The position numbers and the translations under genes were made by a program. The notes beneath the pieces are model-generated. The model ran no database searches and had not been told where the DNA came from. It saw only the letters and a program-made list of their open reading frames with translations. Shown in pieces: positions 1-10,164 of a DNA stretch of 64,000 bases (positions are counted from its first letter, which is position 1; the number at the start of each line of letters is the position of its first letter). The stretch lies in contig NW_014575554.1 of the NCBI RefSeq assembly GCF_000708205.1, forward strand, positions 248,001 to 312,000. Direction: 5' to 3'. This DNA comes from Mixia osmundae IAM 14324. Its lineage: Eukaryota > Basidiomycota > Mixiomycetes > Mixiales > Mixiaceae.

Positions 1-1638
1 AGGGTGGCAGCAATGCCGGCAGCTGGATGAAAAAGTAGCCAATGGCCATCGAGACATAAGATGGCTCTGCAAAATCATCGCCGCTCGTGACAGTCGCAAA
101 GCCTTGCGTCGGTCGACGGAGATGCTTCGGTCGCGGTCGCACGTTCATGGCGGTATCCATCATGATTGGCATGCGTGTGTCTAGATTGGGCTGTGCTTTG
201 GCAAACGCGAGGCCAGCGACAGCAAAGGCTGCGTGCGAGACTGTGACTTCGTTCTTGCGGCAGTTGTTGAGGATCTTGGCTGTATCTGAGACCGAATAGG
301 TCAACTCAGACCATTTTGTATGTCTAGGACCGGGCGTGGCAGTTTTGGGGAAGGAGTGGCCACCTAGTGGCTTCCTCTGGGAGGATTCAAAGTCGATCTT
401 TGCAGCTGCCCAGGCAAACTTGCCCCACTCTGACGGCGTGTCGATGAGCATCTCTACGACTGTTGGGAATTTGCTCAGTGCCAGAGGTTTCTGAGAGGAC
501 GTCAACAGCAGGTAAGCAGGGACTTTCGTAGGATGACTGAGTACTCACGATAGGTTTCTGGTACTGTGCCAACGGATCCGAAGATTGATCTTGCAGGGCC
601 ATGAGAAATTCCTTGCCAAAACGATTGATTGCCATGCCGTCGATGATGTAATGGGTCGCGATGATGAAGAGACTGTAGTCTTGTGTCTCGTCTGCTGTCT
701 CGCCGGAGGGCTCTGGTCCGGTCGAGGTGATGCAGAGCATTGCCGAGCGTTCGTCGCTCAGTATGCGCGTATCGTTGAATGCTACAGAGAGCTCCTCTGA
801 CCATGCATGTTAGCTTCTGCTGATCGCGCAAACCTATCTGGCGCACCTTCAGGATCGCGCTCGTAGCGCAGATCAAATGCCGAGGCTGCACTGGCTTTCG
901 CATCATCCCATGTCTTGGGCGTGGTATATCTATCCCTTGCGTCAGCCATGCTATGGATCACTCCAAGCCGAAGCTCACTTGAACCCGATATTCTCATAGT
1001 CTTGAAAAGTGACAGATGCGGCAAGGAGGGGATGATTGAGTCTGAGCTTGGTCCAGATGGCGAGTACGCGCTCCCTTGAGACGAGCCGCTTCTTGGTTGT
1101 AAAGTTGATGCGCAGCGAGACATCATTGACGCCTGCAAATTTCTCTTGGCCTGGCAACGTTCTAGCGCCAAGATAGTAGGAGACCTCAGTAGGACCCATC
1201 TTGCGCCATACAGATCCTGCCGTATAAATCTTTGGTAAGCTCAAGCAGTCACTGATGAGCGAGCTACTCGCCGTCTGGTTGAGTCTGCCAAGCATACAGC
1301 GAGTCTGCTCTGCCAGGCAAGCGTGTGGACCGCATTGGAGGGTCTGCGATCTTGAAGTTCCGTCTGCCGCCTGGCGCAGGCGAATCTGGCTTCTGCTGGT
1401 TCGAATTGAAGCTGACCTGGCGGGAATGGGCTCGTTGGGGCGTGCCGGGGGACTTGAGCGCACTCGCAGTCGGTGAAGCAGGCCCGGTCATTCCGTTGGG
1501 TTGGACAGAGGTATCCAGCGAAGGCTTAGGCGAGCTTGAGGGCATAGACGGCACGAATGCAGAGGCCAAGCTTCCCAGAGGATTTGATGCCAGCTTGGAC
1601 AGGCCAGTGTCGCCTAGGGGAGGTGCGCCGCCTGACAT
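1..1638 (-). CDS. HxxxDG acyltransferase / condensation-like protein, 3' part cut by left edge
   Basis: The gene starts at ATG 1638 and runs off the left edge. I splice introns at 1240-1297, 936-978, 797-846 and 491-548 (58, 43, 50 and 58 bases), giving one open frame to base 1. The first about 110 residues are Ser/Pro-rich and disordered. A domain of the alcohol acetyltransferase / condensation (BAHD-like) superfamily follows: WRKMGPTEVSYYLGAR, then NHPLLAASV, then the active-site region THYIIDGMAINRFGKEF, which carries the HxxxDG motif. Further on MMDTAMNVRPRP resembles the structural motif before the missing DFGWG-like C-terminus. The family moves acyl groups from CoA to alcohols, amines or sugars; the substrate cannot be told from sequence. 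No PKS or NRPS neighbour is visible. The long disordered N-terminus is unusual for the family. Confidence 0.72.
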
Positions 1639-2002
1639 GATGCACGACGTCTAGCTATCGAGTCCGGCGAGCGGCTGCGTGCTCTATCGGTCCAGCTTGT
1701 GCGCAATGGTGCAGCGTCTTGCGATGAGCTCGAGCGGGGGTTCGCAATGAGCAGAGCTAGCGCTCGATGGCTTGGATATCTGACGCAAGCCAAAACTATC
1801 TGAGCCAGAGCAGACGCGGGAGGATTTGCTAATCGCCAACGCTAGCCATCTACGTCGATCCCTACCGAGGTGGCGTTCGACAAGACCGCGTACGAGGCTG
1901 TCTCGGGAGTTTTGTCGCATTAATATATATCTCTCGGAACACGATGCATTATCCGTCCTGGACATGACCTTACAATCCTCCGCTGACACAGTGTTTCAGC
2001 GA
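1639..2002. other. Intergenic: promoter of acyltransferase, 3' flank of secreted-protein gene
   Basis: The 364 bases lie upstream of the minus-strand acyltransferase and downstream of the next minus-strand gene. Short open frames cross it on both strands but none has a credible start, splice pattern or recognisable product. I see no repeat or RNA gene. Confidence 0.5.
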
Positions 2003-2783
2003 TCACTCAAAGTTGAAGTAAGTCGTCACATTCTTCTCGTTATAGTTCAGCTGGAGCGTCGTTGGCGCGCTGATAGCCCCAAAGAGCAGCGAGGATTTGG
2101 CAGTGCTACGTAGCAAGATGTCAACATCGTCATGATAGAGACACAGCAGGACGAAGCGTACGCATTGATGATGCTCGCAACGTCAAAGTAGCCGACAGGG
2201 CCGCCAAACGCATCGAGGAGGCCCAGCGAATTGTCAAATCCTTGGACGAGCTTGACATTGGGGATGACGGGCGAGCTGACGGTCTTGCCAGCTGCTACCC
2301 TGAGAGCCGGTTTGAATGTATAGCTGAAGGACGCATAGACCGTCTGTTACTTGATCAGCGAGCGTCATACGACGCGGCAGTGGCGAGCGGACCTTGTTCA
2401 CCGACGCTGTAGCTTTGATCGAATTGAGATAGAGATCTTCGTTGAGGATGCCGTTCTTTGCCAATGGGTTGTTGACAAAGAAGGAGGCCTGAACGAGGTT
2501 GTCTTGAGGGGCAGTGTCGACTGGGATGAAGACGGAAATGTTGTTCAGCAGACGAGCGGCGCCCTGCGGGCATCCCGTCAGCTCACGCAGGCATAAAGGC
2601 AGATCATCTTACGAGGATTGAGCCGATCGCACTATTTGGGTCTGGCTTGGCTGTCGTTGCAGCAGCAGCGGGCTGTCAAGAATACATCAGCGCCTGCAGC
2701 TCGAGCAAATGCAAAGCACTCACTGCAGCGGCAGCATAGCCAGCAAAGGCAGCAGCAGCGACAATGGCGGAGAGCTTCACCAT
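2003..2783 (-). CDS. Secreted protein of unknown function, five exons
   Basis: ATG 2783 opens a signal peptide (MVKLSAIVAAAAFAGYAAAA). Introns at 2673-2723, 2564-2612, 2344-2392 and 2106-2161 all have GT-AG ends and give 191 residues ending at 2003. The mature part has no cysteine cluster. It looks like a beta-sandwich protein: a NISVFIPVDTAP stretch, alternating hydrophobic segments around SVNKTVYASFSYTF, and a GLLDAFGGPVGYFDVASI segment. I do not recognise the family; a LEA2/DUF3712-like fold is possible but unproven. A TATA-like box lies about 60 bases upstream. It is probably exported to the wall or medium. Confidence 0.68.
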
Positions 2784-2842
2784 CGCGCAGGAAGGAAAAC
2801 CTGAGACCTGGGGAGCGGGGTAGAAGGCAGGCCTAGATGGGT

Positions 2843-2850
2843 CTTATATG
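2843..2850 (-). promoter_or_regulatory. TATA-like box of secreted-protein gene
   Basis: On the minus strand the bases read CATATAAG, about 60 bases before the ATG at 2783, a normal place for a core promoter element in a short-leader fungal gene. Confidence 0.45.
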
Positions 2851-3003
2851 GCAAGGCTGCATCGGCGTTCGTCTTTTGAAACGCGTCTGCCCTTGAACTT
2901 TGTGCAGGGTGCCGATTGATCGGTCAGACCGGCGACCGACTAGACGCTTTGCAGATCGCTGATCAGGTGTCAGGGAAGAAGACACAGAGTCCATCCGGAT
3001 CAG

Positions 3004-3441
3004 TCAGCGATGCTTGCGCCATTCGGCCAAAGTCTTTCGTTCTTGAGCGGATCGACCGCTTGACGCGGAGTCCTCCTTTGACGTAGAGGCATCATTCTGT
3101 GCGGTATGACGGGCCGGGCACGGCAGCACGCTGGCAGAGACAGTGATGATCGCCATCACAGCAGCAGTGTAAAATGTGAGATTCGTCAGCCTTGTGCGCA
3201 CAGAGGGAGAGCCGAGCATGCGCATGGTGGGTGAGCGTGATACCGACTTGCTCGTGCTAAAGGACCGACTGATCCCGCACACGGGTGGCCGCTCAGCTTT
3301 CGATACGCTAGATGCAACTCCCAGTGTCTGGGATTGGACTGTCAGAGGACGCCAAGGTGAGATTGAGGGCGAGATGCGTGACAGAGCAGATGAAGATGCC
3401 GCCACACTCCGCATACTCTTCCTTGTCGCAGGACTCGTCAT
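3004..3441 (-). CDS. Candidate small mitochondrial membrane protein (start uncertain)
   Basis: A minus-strand frame ends at 3004 with a plausible tail (QERKTLAEWRKHR). It carries a Ser/Arg-rich N-terminus without acids, a GISRSFSTSKSV segment resembling mitochondrial presequence cleavage regions, then one hydrophobic segment (LTFYTAAVMAIITVSASVL) near residue 90. Possible starts are 3471, 3441 and 3414; I give 3441 (145 residues). I do not recognise the family. The plus strand also has a 204-codon open frame here, so assignment rests on the presequence and membrane segment only. An alternative spliced minus-strand model with an upstream exon near 3776 exists but gives no recognisable protein. 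Confidence 0.4.
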   Translation of the reverse strand: MTSPATRKSMRSVAASSSALSRISPSISPWRPLTVQSQTLGVASSVSKAERPPVCGISRSFSTSKSVSRSPTMRMLGSPSVRTRLTNLTFYTAAVMAIITVSASVLPCPARHTAQNDASTSKEDSASSGRSAQERKTLAEWRKHR

Positions 3442-3907
3442 GTCCTTTGTAGAGGCTCTCCTGCCTGGCATCGAGAGCAGAGACGCTTCCAGTCTGAGTG
3501 AGCCGCCACAGATGCATGGGAGTCCATCGGATGCTCCTCGCATACTTGCAAGACTGTCTGTTCTGAGCGTGTCGACAGCCCTCTCAAAAGGCAGTCTCGG
3601 TCGATGTGAGCCGTCTCTGCACGATCACACGGGCAGACTTGCAGTATCGCTGCCCTGTCGACCTTGTCTGGCACTGGATCGGTCTCGAGTTTTGCTTGTA
3701 GCGGCGCGAAATTGTCAAGGCGACGAGCACCAGCCAGCCAGGCTCGAGTGCGCTCCGCCCAGAGCCACCTTTCCACGTCAAAGCCACTGACACTCCACTC
3801 AGGCTCAAGCTTTCTCGCAAGCCCGGAGCATGCACGCTCAGCAATACTGACACATCAGCCTACAAGGAGAGGCGGCCTATCAGTCCCAAAATTGTTCCTC
3901 AGCCTGG
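3442..3907. other. Intergenic, divergent promoter region
   Basis: Bases between the minus-strand candidate gene and the WW-domain gene. It holds several short open frames, including a minus-strand one from 3776 with a possible GTATGC donor at about 3485, but no product I can support. It presumably carries promoters for both neighbours. Confidence 0.4.
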
Positions 3908-6900
3908 ATGATGTTGGACGAAGAGGAGGAGACGCTCGACTACGGTCCAGGTCTAGCAGACACTGATGGCGAAGAGGAAGAGGATGAGGATGACGTGATC
4001 AGTCTAGGCGAGCATGAAGCAGACGATGTGCCCGCGCCTGCGATTGAAGAGGATGCATCGCCAAGTGCTGGTCAGTCGAGCCTGTCCCAGCCTGTGTTGG
4101 CAAAGCTGACCGAGCTATCTGCAACACAGCTCGCGAGACAAAGGCAGCAGCCAGCAAGGCAGCCTATGTCCGACCTACCAGATCGAGTGCCAGACAAGCA
4201 GAGGCGTCTACATCGGCAAGCACGAGCAATGATCGTCAAGACTCGCCCACTCGCTCCACACGTAGCTCAGCTCGTCTCAGACAGACATCAGATGATTCGG
4301 CTGCAGTCTCTGAAGCTACTCAGTCCGTCGCAAAGAGTCGTCGACAGTCCAAGACCACAAAGGAGCCAACGCCTACCAGCGTCACACGGCCTCGCACGCG
4401 ACAGCAAAGCTCATCAGATGCCAATGCAAATCAGTCAGAGCTCGAAGCAGTTCAATCAACTGGGCCTGCTGAGCCTGAGATTCCCACTCGCAAGACCAAG
4501 TCGCTCTCGCCTGCAACATCCGGCAAGCCGAAGCTCGACTTGGTACCAGGATGGATTGCAAGGACCAGCAGGGAAGGAAAGGTGTACTACTTACACAAGG
4601 CGACTCGCAAGTCCCAATGGCACCTGCCCACCGAGACAGACACGCAAAGGATATTGAATGAGCTGGAGAAGCCATCGCCAGAGACTAGTCAAGCTGCAGA
4701 GGTCGAGCCGAAGCTCGAAGCTGCTGCCGTGCCAGCTGTGGCGACAAAAGCGTCATACAGTGGTAGACGCAAAGGCCGAGACATCTCCATAGCCGCTGAG
4801 TCAGAAATCGCACCTGCGCCGGCGATCGCAGGACCCTCATCGCCCAAGGCGACAACGCAAGAAGCTTCAAAATCAGCATCCAAGACCAACGACTGGATGA
4901 GCGAAAGGAGCAGTAGTGAAGACCTTGTCATGATGTCAGTGTGGCGCCATGTTACAATTGCGGGTGCTGACATCCCGGCCTGGCGCGCAGAGAGCAAGCA
5001 CAACCGCAAAGTCAGATCGGAGTTAGCCGCCAGCAAGCCGTCGATGTCGGAAAGGCAGACGCGATGAAGCAGGAGACACGCAAGACAGAGATGGACTTCC
5101 TCCAGCCTATCGAACGCAAGCAACCGCCACCCAAGTTCGAGCCGACGCCAGAGGAGCAAGCCGCGCTGACCGGGCAACAGCCGAACGCACCTGCAGTCCA
5201 GAAGCATAGCTACGAGAGGCCTGCTCAGCGCAACGGCAGGCAGCCCACGGACGCGTCTCGGCGGCTTTCGCCGGTTCAAACTACCGACCAACGTTCGCCC
5301 CTCTTTCGCACTGACAGGCATGTCGGCAGCAGAGCGTACCTGGCTCATTCGCAACGCTCGCCAAGTATGAGCACCGTCAATCTGCCGCCCGGCGAAGGGG
5401 CTCCTGTCATGGCTCAAGCACCCACAGAAGCAGCGCTGCTCGCGCAAGCAGGGGGTGATCGGGGCGGCGTAGATACCGATGCGGCAGTTGTCAGCCCTAC
5501 ACTCAGTCCTACTGTCAGGGCAGCGCGTACGGCCCGTGAGATCCTTGACGACTTGTCGAACAAGATGCGTGCAGCTGCAGCAGAAGAAGAGCTGATGCAT
5601 AGAGACGCCACGCCGCCGCCTGTGCCGATGCCGGACAACGATGTAGACGCGAACATTCCTGGCAATCCTCCGTTGGAGAACTTCGGGCGAGGCTCTCCCC
5701 GTCAAGCTATGCTAGAGCAGCAGGTGTCAAACCCAGATGTGGCAAAAGAGCTCGGCGACGCTCAGCTGGCGACTGCCATGCAAGAGTGGGGCGCTGAGGA
5801 TGCTACGGCAGCTGCTGTGCCCTCTGTCCCTTCCCACACGTCTGCGGGTTTGACACCGCCGGAGCCCTCTGCGCCTGCCGCGATCGTCGATGCCTGGTCT
5901 ACGCCCATTCAGCTGACGGCGCCGAAAGCTGTCCCGAACCAGCTCGGCCATTCGCAGATACCACAGACCTACGAAAAACGCGAAAGCGCGAGCGGCAGTG
6001 AGCGCGGCAGCTACAACGGTCGCGCAGACCCAGGCAAGCGCCATGGGTACGACAGACGCGAAGCCGGACGCGAAAGCTATCGTCGACCCGATTCGCGGTC
6101 AAGCGTTATTCGAGAATCTGCACCTTCGTCCGTTTCGACAGCGATCTCTGCGGCCGCCGAGACTCGATGGGGTCCGCGGGTGAACGCAGCGGTGCCAAGC
6201 GGTCAGCGCAGCAATGAGTATCGCAGCTTCGATGGACGCAGCAATTCGGCGGCAGGCTATCAGCAGCGGAATCCCATACAGGGCAGCTATCACCAGCGAG
6301 GCGCTCTTATTGACCAACATAGTAGCACCGCAGAAAGCTCGTCTGCGCCTCATCCAGCCGGCGTGATATCGACTGAAGCCGAAGCCGAATGGTCCGTACC
6401 TATAATCTCGGCACCGCAATCCGACGGCCGCGGTGAGCGTGCAAACCAGCGTGACGGTCAATCTGGCCGAGACGCTGCGCCAAGGAGCTACGAGAGGCGT
6501 GGGGAGAGCTACAGTAAGGAAGAGCAAGTCGCCAGTCTGCGTAGCTCCGGAACGACCCGAGCACCTGATTCGGTTGCGTCAAGATCGGCTGCTGGCTATG
6601 TCGACCGGACAAAGCCATCGCCTTCAGGCGCAAGTGCGGCCAGCTATAGCAGTCGCGAGTCTCGACAATCACGCGAGCACTACGGTATGCGCAATACATC
6701 TGATAAGCAGGATATGGGACGCAATCACGCAGAACCGGCGGCATCGCCTGCCGAAAGGGGCGCATGGTCTGCGTCGCGTGTACCGGCTTCACAGGTGCGC
6801 AACTTGAACCAAGCGGAGGACGCGCAGAGGCGTCAAAGCTATGGCTCTGCTCGACATGAACAGCAGCCTCGCGTTCACCGCGAACCCGAGGCTGCACCGC

Positions 6901-9079
6901 CCGCTGATGAAGCTGCAGCTCTCGAGGAATGGTCAGCGCCTGTGAGCGTGCCGTCTCAAAGGAATAACTCCTCAGCAGTCAGCTACAATGGAAGACAGCC
7001 AGGCTACGCCCGTGACATTCACAACACCCATCGTAACCCAGGCGATAATATACGTGATGCCTACACCCGAAACAGCTCCCGTGACATTGCTGGTGCTGGG
7101 CCATCTATGCGAGGGCCTTCAGATACTGGCTGGGGTCTTAAGTCATCGACCCCAAGATCGGACGAGCCAGCAGCGTATAGTCGACCAAGCGAGCGAGCAG
7201 CCGATACTAGCAAAACAGAAGATCGCCACTCCGCTTACGATCGTCCGCGCACTTCGAGAGCACCGTCGCCGTCGCTTTATGATCGAGCGCCGAGCCCAAA
7301 GTCCTCTGGTCAACGCAATGATCACGACGTCAGAGGTAGTGCACTTCAAGCAGCGCTGGCAGAGCGGGGAGAGCCGCCTGTCAAAGCTACACCATCTGCT
7401 CCGACAACGACCTCTCGCAGGACGGATGAATGGTCTAAAACGCGCGAAGCGCAGCGAGGCTCTCTAGAAAGTTTCAACAGGGCAGTCAACGGCCATAATC
7501 AGCGTTCATCCATGCCAGAGCGCGAGAATCGACCAGCTCGCCCAGATACAGCGCCCTCTCATGTCAAGGATGACTGGGCGAATTTCATGAACAGTGGAGC
7601 GTCGCGCAATAAGCAAGACCGTCGAGAGACCCGTCAATCGTCGCCAGCGCCTTCGACAGCTCCGTCATCGAATGCGCTTGGTGGTATGCATCCTGCCCGT
7701 GCTGCTATGTTGGGCATGACGACTCCGATGCCATCTGCAGCCGGTCGCTACGACAGCCCCCGCAGGAGTGGGTACGCGCCAGCAATGACTCGGCAAGCAG
7801 ACGACACGCAGGCATCAGCACGGCTAGCTGAGCGTCATGAGACTCAACAGCGATACGATCGCGGTGATAGAGCTAGCGATGCTTCGCAGGCTGCGACACC
7901 AGCCGGGATACCTGCCTGGGAGCGACGAAAGCAGCCGAACGAAGGTTCGGCAGCTTGGCCTGCGCCCATCGGTAGCGCGAGTACACGTCCGTACGGATCT
8001 TCAATGTCTAGCAACGAAAGACATCAACGATCGCCCGAGCCTGACTTCTCGAACAAGCGCAATCGTCCAGTTCAGACAATGCCGGAAGATGACGTAAAGC
8101 TATCACAACCTCAATCGAATGCTGTGCCCGGCATTCATCCAAGTCGGCTGGCATTGCTCAGTACTGGGCAGAGGCCGCAAATCTCCAATAGCACCGGCTG
8201 GGAAAGGCCTGGCTGGAATCGTAAGAATTCAGAACCCAATCCGCCGAATGATCAAAAGAATGGCTGGGGCAACCGCAACACATCGGACACAGTGCAAGGC
8301 GCGGCTAACAGCGGGCGAGATGACGCAATGCCACCCCCGCAAGGTCCTGTCCGAAACGATCACTCGGGTTGGAGCAGTCCTGTCAAGCCTACTCTTCAGC
8401 CTGCAAGCCAAGCCAGTACATCGCAGAACGAGTATGGCTGGAGTCGGCGGCCACCTACGTCTGGTGACCCATCCACCAAGGCCTCATTCTCGCGCCGCGC
8501 AGAACCGGTCGGGCTAGCAGAGCAAAGCAGGCCCGTTGCACTCGCCCCGAGCCCCTTGCCTAGCGCTCGGCAACCTATGGAGCAACCGAAGCGGGCTCAG
8601 AGTCCCATCGCAGGCGTCTCTGTTGATCAAGCTCGGGATCAACTGAGCGAGCTTGATCCAAAACAACGCGATGGAGTCGGAAATGTAAGGACGGACACCC
8701 GTTGGGGTCCGCGCGCACCGAAAATTGCTCAAGGTAAGTCAATTCTTCGTCTGTGAGACCGGGCTAATGAGCTGGCAGATGATACAACAGCTCCCGAGAC
8801 AAGCTCTTCGGGCTGGAGCGACAGACTAGGACCCGCGCCGGATCGTAAACGACGCGCGAACAGTCCTCGCGATGCACAGTCCGACGATCGGAGCAAGCCG
8901 ATCGATGCAGAGAAGTGACTGAGTTTACCTCTTGCCTTAGAGAAGCGCTGACAAACGTCTGCAGTCTGAGCAATGCTGCTACCCTGCTGGATCGACTGGG
9001 TCCAGCAGGCGCTGCTACAGATCAAGCTCGAAGCAAGAGAAGGCGTGGCAATAATGATCGCGTTCGCTGCACTCCCTAA
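3908..9079 (+). CDS. Large WW-domain protein with repeated tryptophan motifs
   Basis: Five exons (introns 4071-4129, 4935-4990, 8734-8778, 8915-8964) give 1,653 residues in one frame. The N-terminus is very acidic. A canonical WW domain sits near residues 195-225: VPGWIARTSREGKVYYLHKA followed by SQWHLP, with both signature Trp and the YY pair. WW domains bind Pro-rich ligands. The remaining about 1,400 residues are disordered and rich in Ser, Arg, Ala and Gln, with isolated Trp in recurring settings such as EEWSAPV, DTGWGLK, KNGWGNRN, HSGWSSPV, NEYGWSRR, DTRWGPR, SGWSDRLGP. The last exon adds a basic KRRR cluster, a likely nuclear signal. I cannot name an orthologue. GW/WG repeats of this type can serve as Argonaute hooks; see findings. 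Confidence 0.82.
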
Positions 9080-9231
9080 GTCTCTCCTTCAAGCCCTGAC
9101 ATTTTGGCCTGTTCTCAGAGAAATACTCCGCCGCCGCAGACGAAGCCGCTAGTGCTCAGAGTGCACGGACGCGCTGGCAGATGAGCACAATGCAGCCATT
9201 TGCCATTTATGACATGACAACAGGATGTTAC

Positions 9232-10053
9232 CTACATTGAAGTCGTGACAACTTGACAGAGACCGATCGTACCGTGCGCTAACGGATGCTGTTCGAGTGG
9301 GTCTGCCTCGCTTTCCTCTGGCTGAACGTGCTCGAGGCGATAGAGGACACCGGTGGCAGGATCTTGCCAGAACTCGGGAGTGAGGACGTGGTCCTCTTCT
9401 GGCTGTGCGAACTCGTGTTCTACTGGCTCTGAGGTGCCCACCGAGTCTGTCGAGGTGGTCGCCGAAGCCGGGCTAGTCCGCCTGCGAGATCGTCTGCGCG
9501 GTGTGCCGGGCGAGCCGAGAGGGCTGCCCGCTGTCTCATCGATGCGAGCCGAGGAAGCACGGCGAGAGCGACGAGAAGACCGTCTAGTGGGTGTGAGATG
9601 GTCTGACTGCGTGTCGCTAGAAGCCGAGGAGGTCGACGCGAGTGTCTGTTGGGCAGCCATGGCTTGCTCGTACGTCAAGATGGGTGGATCATCCTCTTCG
9701 GACCCTCTGCTCGGCAAGGTGTGATCATGATCCTCCTCATCTGGCAGCCGTATGGGCTGCTTCCGGCTGAAATAGCTCGTCAACCGGGTGAGCCAAGCAG
9801 ATTCGAGATCGTTCTGCGGCTTGTAGACACTGCCTACGTGTGAATGGAGCGAGATGGCGTCTTCCTCGGCGGCTGATTGGCCTGTGTAGGCTCTGTAGCT
9901 TGCTAGGAGACTCTCGGGCGTCTCCTGGTCGGGTCGTTCCTCACCAGGCTGATGGGCGCTCGAGGCAGCTGCAGCCTCACGTCTCCGTCGCCTGCGTCGG
10001 CCACAGCAGCAAACCGATGCTCTGAGAGCGTCCCTGAGCGTCGGTGCGTCCAT
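9232..10053 (-). CDS. Cys/Arg-rich N-terminus protein of unknown function
   Basis: One uninterrupted frame of 273 residues from ATG 10053. The N-terminus has CCCGRRRRRRR at residues 16-26: a cysteine triplet beside a run of arginines, the usual look of a palmitoylated, membrane-anchored protein, though it could also be a nuclear signal. A weakly conserved-looking part follows (DLESAWLTRLTSYFSRKQPI), then Ser/Thr/Arg-rich sequence with SRRSRR clusters, then an acidic tail containing LTPEFWQDPATGVLYRLEHV. No domain is recognised. The gene is divergent from the membrane protein at 10165 with only 111 bases between starts, so they share a promoter region. Confidence 0.7.
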   Translation of the reverse strand: MDAPTLRDALRASVCCCGRRRRRRREAAAASSAHQPGEERPDQETPESLLASYRAYTGQSAAEEDAISLHSHVGSVYKPQNDLESAWLTRLTSYFSRKQPIRLPDEEDHDHTLPSRGSEEDDPPILTYEQAMAAQQTLASTSSASSDTQSDHLTPTRRSSRRSRRASSARIDETAGSPLGSPGTPRRRSRRRTSPASATTSTDSVGTSEPVEHEFAQPEEDHVLTPEFWQDPATGVLYRLEHVQPEESEADPLEQHPLAHGTIGLCQVVTTSM

Positions 10054-10164
10054 AGCTGGCAGATGTCTGCCTGGCTGACGAGCTGCTGGCAGTGGGCACC
10101 CGTCGACGTTCCGCTCGAGCTTTCGCGCTGACTATCGCAGCCGAGTTTCGCTGTCGAGGTGAGG

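Noticed and set aside
3176-3790. 204-codon plus-strand frame
   Set aside because: No recognisable domain; the minus strand has a presequence-like start, a membrane segment and a plausible C-terminus. Kept as an alternative only.
4689-5705. 338-codon minus-strand frame
   Set aside because: Lies across the WW gene exons 2-3 on the other strand; Arg/Cys/His-rich junk composition and no recognisable domain.
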